DNA of 64,000 nucleotides from CAVTWY01 sp963738575. GTDB taxonomy: Bacteria; Pseudomonadota; Gammaproteobacteria; Burkholderiales; Burkholderiaceae_C. Location of the stretch: positions 992,001 through 1,056,000 of the forward strand of contig CAVTWY010000004.1 of the NCBI GenBank assembly GCA_963738575.1. Reading direction: 5' to 3'. This document shows, in pieces, positions 61,314-64,000 of this stretch. How positions within the stretch are numbered: the stretch's first letter is position 1; every line of letters starts with the position of its first letter. The notes beneath the pieces are model-generated. The model did not search any database. It worked only from the letters and a program-made list of their open reading frames with translations, and was not told the DNA's origin. Position numbers and translations under genes: made by a program.

Positions 61314-62142
61314 ATGAATGTCAGTCGTTTCTCGGGTCGCATGTTGTGGGTTGCCTGCGTGCTGGTGAGCGTGGCCATGCCCGGCCAGGCCCAAGACCGC
61401 ACGATCGTGATGGCCTCCACAACGTCGACGGAGCAATCGGGTTTGTTTGCGCATTTGTTGCCAGCCTTTAAAAGGGCCAGTGGCATCGATGTGCGCGTGG
61501 TGGCGCTTGGGCACAGGGCAGGCACTTGACGCGGGGCGCCGCGGCGATGCTGATGTGGTGTTTGTTCACGACCAAGTGGCCGAGGAAAAGTTTGTGGCTG
61601 AAGGGTTTGGCTTGAAGCGACTGCCGGTGATGTACAACGACTTTGTTCTCGTCGGCCCCAAATCTGACCCTTTCAACACCCGTGGCAACGACATCGTTGC
61701 CGCCCTGGGCAAGCTTGCCACCAGCAGGGCAGACTTTGTATCCCGAGGCGACAAGAGCGGCACGCATGCTGCCGAACTGCGCTATTGGAAAGCCGCTGGG
61801 GTGGACGTGGAGGCCAACAAGCCAAGCGGCTACAAGGCCTGCGGCTGCGGCATGGGTCCGGCCATCAACATGGCCGCGTCGTTGGGCGGCTACGTGTTGG
61901 CTGACCGAGGCACGTGGCTGAACTTTAAAAACCGGGGCGACCTGGTGGTGTTGGTGGAGGGTGACAAGCGCCTTTTCAACCAGTATGGCGTGATGGTGGT
62001 CAATGCCGCCAAGCACCCACACACCAAGACTGCGTTGGCCCAAGCGTTTGCGGACTGGGTCGTGTCGGCCGAAGGGCAGGCTTCAATCGACGGCTACAAA
62101 ATAGGTGGTGAAGCCTTGTTCTTCGCCAATGCGAACAAGTAG
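61314..62142 (+). pseudogene. tupA: Tungstate ABC transporter substrate-binding protein, frameshifted
   Basis: TupA binds tungstate with very high affinity in the periplasm. From ATG 61314 there is a signal peptide (RMLWVACVLVSVAMPGQAQ) and then DRTIVMASTTSTEQSGLFAHLLPAF, the oxyanion-binding start of TupA. After RVVALG the frame hits a stop. With one G removed from GGG at 61509-61511 it continues as TGQALDAGRRGDADVVFVHDQVAEEKFVAEGFG and on to ASLGGYVLADRGTW and the end at 62142, about 275 residues, the usual length. No tupB or tupC is adjacent; the next gene is an unrelated hydrolase on the other strand. Real inactivation and assembly error are both possible. Confidence 0.88.
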
Positions 62143-62188
62143 TGGGGGTGCGGTCGCCCGCGGCAATCGCAGGCAAGGCTGCTGGCTG

Positions 62189-63247
62189 CTACACGGGCGA
62201 AAATCGGTGCACACCGTCGGCGCCAATGTGACGCACCAGTTGACCCTTGAACCACAGTGCATGCAAGTGCGCGATCGATTCACCGATGGCAAAGGTGGTT
62301 TGGTGAAAGTCAAGGCTGCGGTGAAACAGCACCGGCAACAGTTCGGCGGCGCTTGTGGGTTGCAAGGCGCAGGTTTTTAGCACCGATTCAAATCGCTCGT
62401 CGTGGTGTTCGATCAGTTGGGCGACACGCTGGTGCAGGCCAACAAACGGCAGGCCGTGCGAAGGCAGCACCAAGGTGCTTGCGGGCAGTTGCTCAAAGCG
62501 CTTGATGGACGCCAAAAAAAGTGTCAGAGGGTCGGACTCGGGTTCGACTTCCACCACCATCACGTTGGTGGAGATGCGCGGCAGCACCATGTCACCCGAG
62601 ATCAACAGCCCCTGCGATTCGCAGTGCAGGGCCATGTGCTCGGGGGCGTGACCATAACCAGCGATGCACTGCCATGCGTGGCCGCCGATCATCACGCGCA
62701 TGCCGTCCATCAGGCGATGAAATCGGGCGGGGACGCTGGGCACCATGGTTTGGTAGTAGCCGGTTCGCTTTCGGACTTTTTCCAGCGAGTCGGCGTCGGT
62801 GATGCCGTGTTGGGCAAAAAAGTGCGCGGCTGCGTCACCGCCAAAACCGCCATTGCTGCCTTGCGAGGCCCTGCAGGCCACGTTGAAATCGGTGGCGCTG
62901 ATCCACATCAAGCAGCCCCAGCGTTGCGTCAGCCAGTCGGCCAGGCCGATGTGGTCAGGGTGCATGTGCGTGACGATCACGCGCAAGACCGGAAGGCCTT
63001 GCAGCGCCGTTGCAAAGAGCGTTTCCCAGGCCGCGCGTGTGGCGTCGTCTGCAATGCCGCAGTCGACGATGGTCCATCCCTGTCGCCCGTCAATTTCGTC
63101 CTGCAGCAGCCAAAGATTGATGTGATCGAGCGCAAACGGCAAGCCCATCCGCAGCCATTGCACCCCAGGGGCAAGCACGGTGGTCGTCCCGCGTGCGGGC
63201 GGGGTGGTGTGCGGGAAGGACAGTTCGCTGAGTTTGCGATTAACCAT
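62189..63247 (-). CDS. Metallo-beta-lactamase-fold hydrolase
   Basis: A 352-residue hydrolase with the dinuclear-metal motif VTHMHPDHIG near residue 95, CIAGYGHAPEHMALH as third His region, LLISGDMVLPRIS for the bridging Asp, and LPSHGLPF for the last His. A C-terminal winged-helix-like part (LLPVLFHRSLDFHQTTFAIGESIAHLHALWFKGQLVRH) is typical of the LACTB2/glyoxalase-II-like subgroup. Substrate unknown. The ATG at 63247 is chosen over an upstream TTG. It converges with tupA and is not obviously part of the tungsten locus. Confidence 0.85.
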   Translation of the reverse strand: MVNRKLSELSFPHTTPPARGTTTVLAPGVQWLRMGLPFALDHINLWLLQDEIDGRQGWTIVDCGIADDATRAAWETLFATALQGLPVLRVIVTHMHPDHIGLADWLTQRWGCLMWISATDFNVACRASQGSNGGFGGDAAAHFFAQHGITDADSLEKVRKRTGYYQTMVPSVPARFHRLMDGMRVMIGGHAWQCIAGYGHAPEHMALHCESQGLLISGDMVLPRISTNVMVVEVEPESDPLTLFLASIKRFEQLPASTLVLPSHGLPFVGLHQRVAQLIEHHDERFESVLKTCALQPTSAAELLPVLFHRSLDFHQTTFAIGESIAHLHALWFKGQLVRHIGADGVHRFSPV

Positions 63248-63330
63248 GGTGTGTTTCAACTACCATCGACGCCGACGTCAACGTCTTTTAAGTGTAGCCG
63301 CCGTGAAGATTGCAAACCTTGGCTTCGTGC

Positions 63331-64000
63331 ATGCCCACTGACCCCTCGCCATTGCCCACCGAACGCCCGCCAGTGCCCGCTTGGGTTCACGATTTGGAAG
63401 ACGGGCCGCTGCGCCGCGAAATGGGGCTGGGCGTCAAGACCCCTGACACGCCGCCCGCCGTGATGGTTCACCGAGAGAATCTCAAGTTTCACGGCACGGG
63501 GGCAGAGTACTTTCGCATCTGGGTGGTCAATGTATTCCTAACCTTGATCACCGTGGGCGTCTATTCAGCTTGGGCCAAGGTGCGCAAAGCACGGTGGTTT
63601 GCACAAAACACGTCGTTGGGGGGTGATCGTTTTGACTTCCACGGGGACGCCAAACGCATTTTGATGGGGCGGGTGGTGGCGCTTGTGTTGTTGGCGATTT
63701 GGAGCTTTTCGTTCGATCTCTCCCCCGTGGTGGGGCTCGTGGTTCTGGCCGTCTTTTGTGTGGTGGGGCCGCTGCTGTTCGCCAGCGCGCAGCGGTTTCG
63801 CTTGGCCAATTCGAGTTGGCGTGGCATACGTTTTGGCTTCAATGTGCCTCGCGCCAAGGTGTATGCCGTGTGCGTCCCGCTGCTGCTGCTTTGGACGGCG
63901 GGCAGCGTGTTTCAGGCGTTGGGCTTCCATGCGGGGTGGCTTGGGGCGGCGGGCGTTGCCACGGTGGTGGGGTTTCCGTGGGCCCACTCGCGATTGAAGC
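63331..64000 (+). CDS. YjgN-like DUF898 membrane protein, cut by the window edge
   Basis: An open frame from ATG 63331 runs off the right end with 223 residues visible. After a proline-rich start (MPTDPSPLPTERPPVPAWVHDLED) comes the DUF898 signature: FHGTGAEYFRIWVVNVFLTLITVGVYSAWAKVRKARWFAQNTSL, then RILMGRVVALVLLAIW. Several membrane helices follow. The function of YjgN is unknown; in other genomes, as I recall, it sits next to an M48 peptidase gene (yfgC-like), which would lie outside this window. Confidence 0.8.
   Translation, partial: MPTDPSPLPTERPPVPAWVHDLEDGPLRREMGLGVKTPDTPPAVMVHRENLKFHGTGAEYFRIWVVNVFLTLITVGVYSAWAKVRKARWFAQNTSLGGDRFDFHGDAKRILMGRVVALVLLAIWSFSFDLSPVVGLVVLAVFCVVGPLLFASAQRFRLANSSWRGIRFGFNVPRAKVYAVCVPLLLLWTAGSVFQALGFHAGWLGAAGVATVVGFPWAHSRLK

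Overview
The window looks like a chromosomal segment of a betaproteobacterium of the order Burkholderiales, most like Comamonadaceae. The reasons are high GC content, four Bug-type periplasmic tricarboxylate-family receptors, a Burkholderia-type trimeric porin, DUF849 (BKACE) enzymes, and housekeeping blocks typical of that group (hslVU, dksA with a COG0523 GTPase, corC-lnt, glyQS-gmhB-plsC-ygjP). The taxon is inferred from gene content only. I saw no rRNA, tRNA, CRISPR array, insertion sequence or phage gene.

Layout: 1-221 is the start of a membrane protein leaving the left edge. 442-3762 is icmF, a fused isobutyryl-CoA mutase. 4100-10553 is an assimilatory nitrate operon (nirB, nirD, nasA, cobA), in which CobA supplies the siroheme precursor for NirB. 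coaX follows. 11488-21202 is a catabolic island: two minus-strand operons (Bug receptor-TauD dioxygenase-BKACE-BKACE, and porin-BKACE-quinone oxidoreductase), an AraC-type regulator between them, and a further Bug receptor. Both operons are preceded by the same 86-bp element with identical internal spacing, which suggests one regulon. 21911-23847 is hslUV, followed by another Bug receptor and a 230-bp nested palindromic element. 25435-29705 holds a STAS protein, a DksA with a histone-H1-like tail, and a His-rich COG0523 metallochaperone.

29869-34253 (minus strand) encodes a probable tungsten aldehyde oxidoreductase complex of the bacterial AorABC type: a four-cluster ferredoxin, the W-pterin subunit and an FAD/NAD subunit. 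A MoaD-like protein and an overlapping small protein of unknown function follow. An intrinsic terminator lies between aorB and aorC. A frameshifted xdhC lies just upstream. Near the right end (59961-62142) are a ModE/periplasmic-binding-protein-type regulator and a frameshifted tungstate-binding protein TupA, so tungsten enzyme and tungstate sensing/uptake occur within about 30 kb of each other.

36957-41785 carries a TonB receptor, corC and lnt. 41797-49637 is an accessory block inserted between lnt and glyQ: rhodanese, two TauE/SafE permeases, DUF1634, a fluoroacetate-dehalogenase-like hydrolase with a D-aminoacylase-like amidohydrolase and a bile-acid-type symporter, and an SPFH-Arc pair with a clear promoter/operator. 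49721-55354 is glyQS-gmhB-plsC-ygjP, in which gmhB has lost its catalytic nucleophile. Then come an adenylate cyclase-TPR protein, a PAP2/haloperoxidase-fold protein with N-terminal INPPxG repeats, a CRP-type regulator, a LuxR-type regulator, the tungstate locus, an MBL hydrolase, and a DUF898 membrane protein that runs off the right edge.

Three genes (xdhC, a Bug gene, tupA) each carry one apparent extra base. These are either true inactivation or assembly errors.
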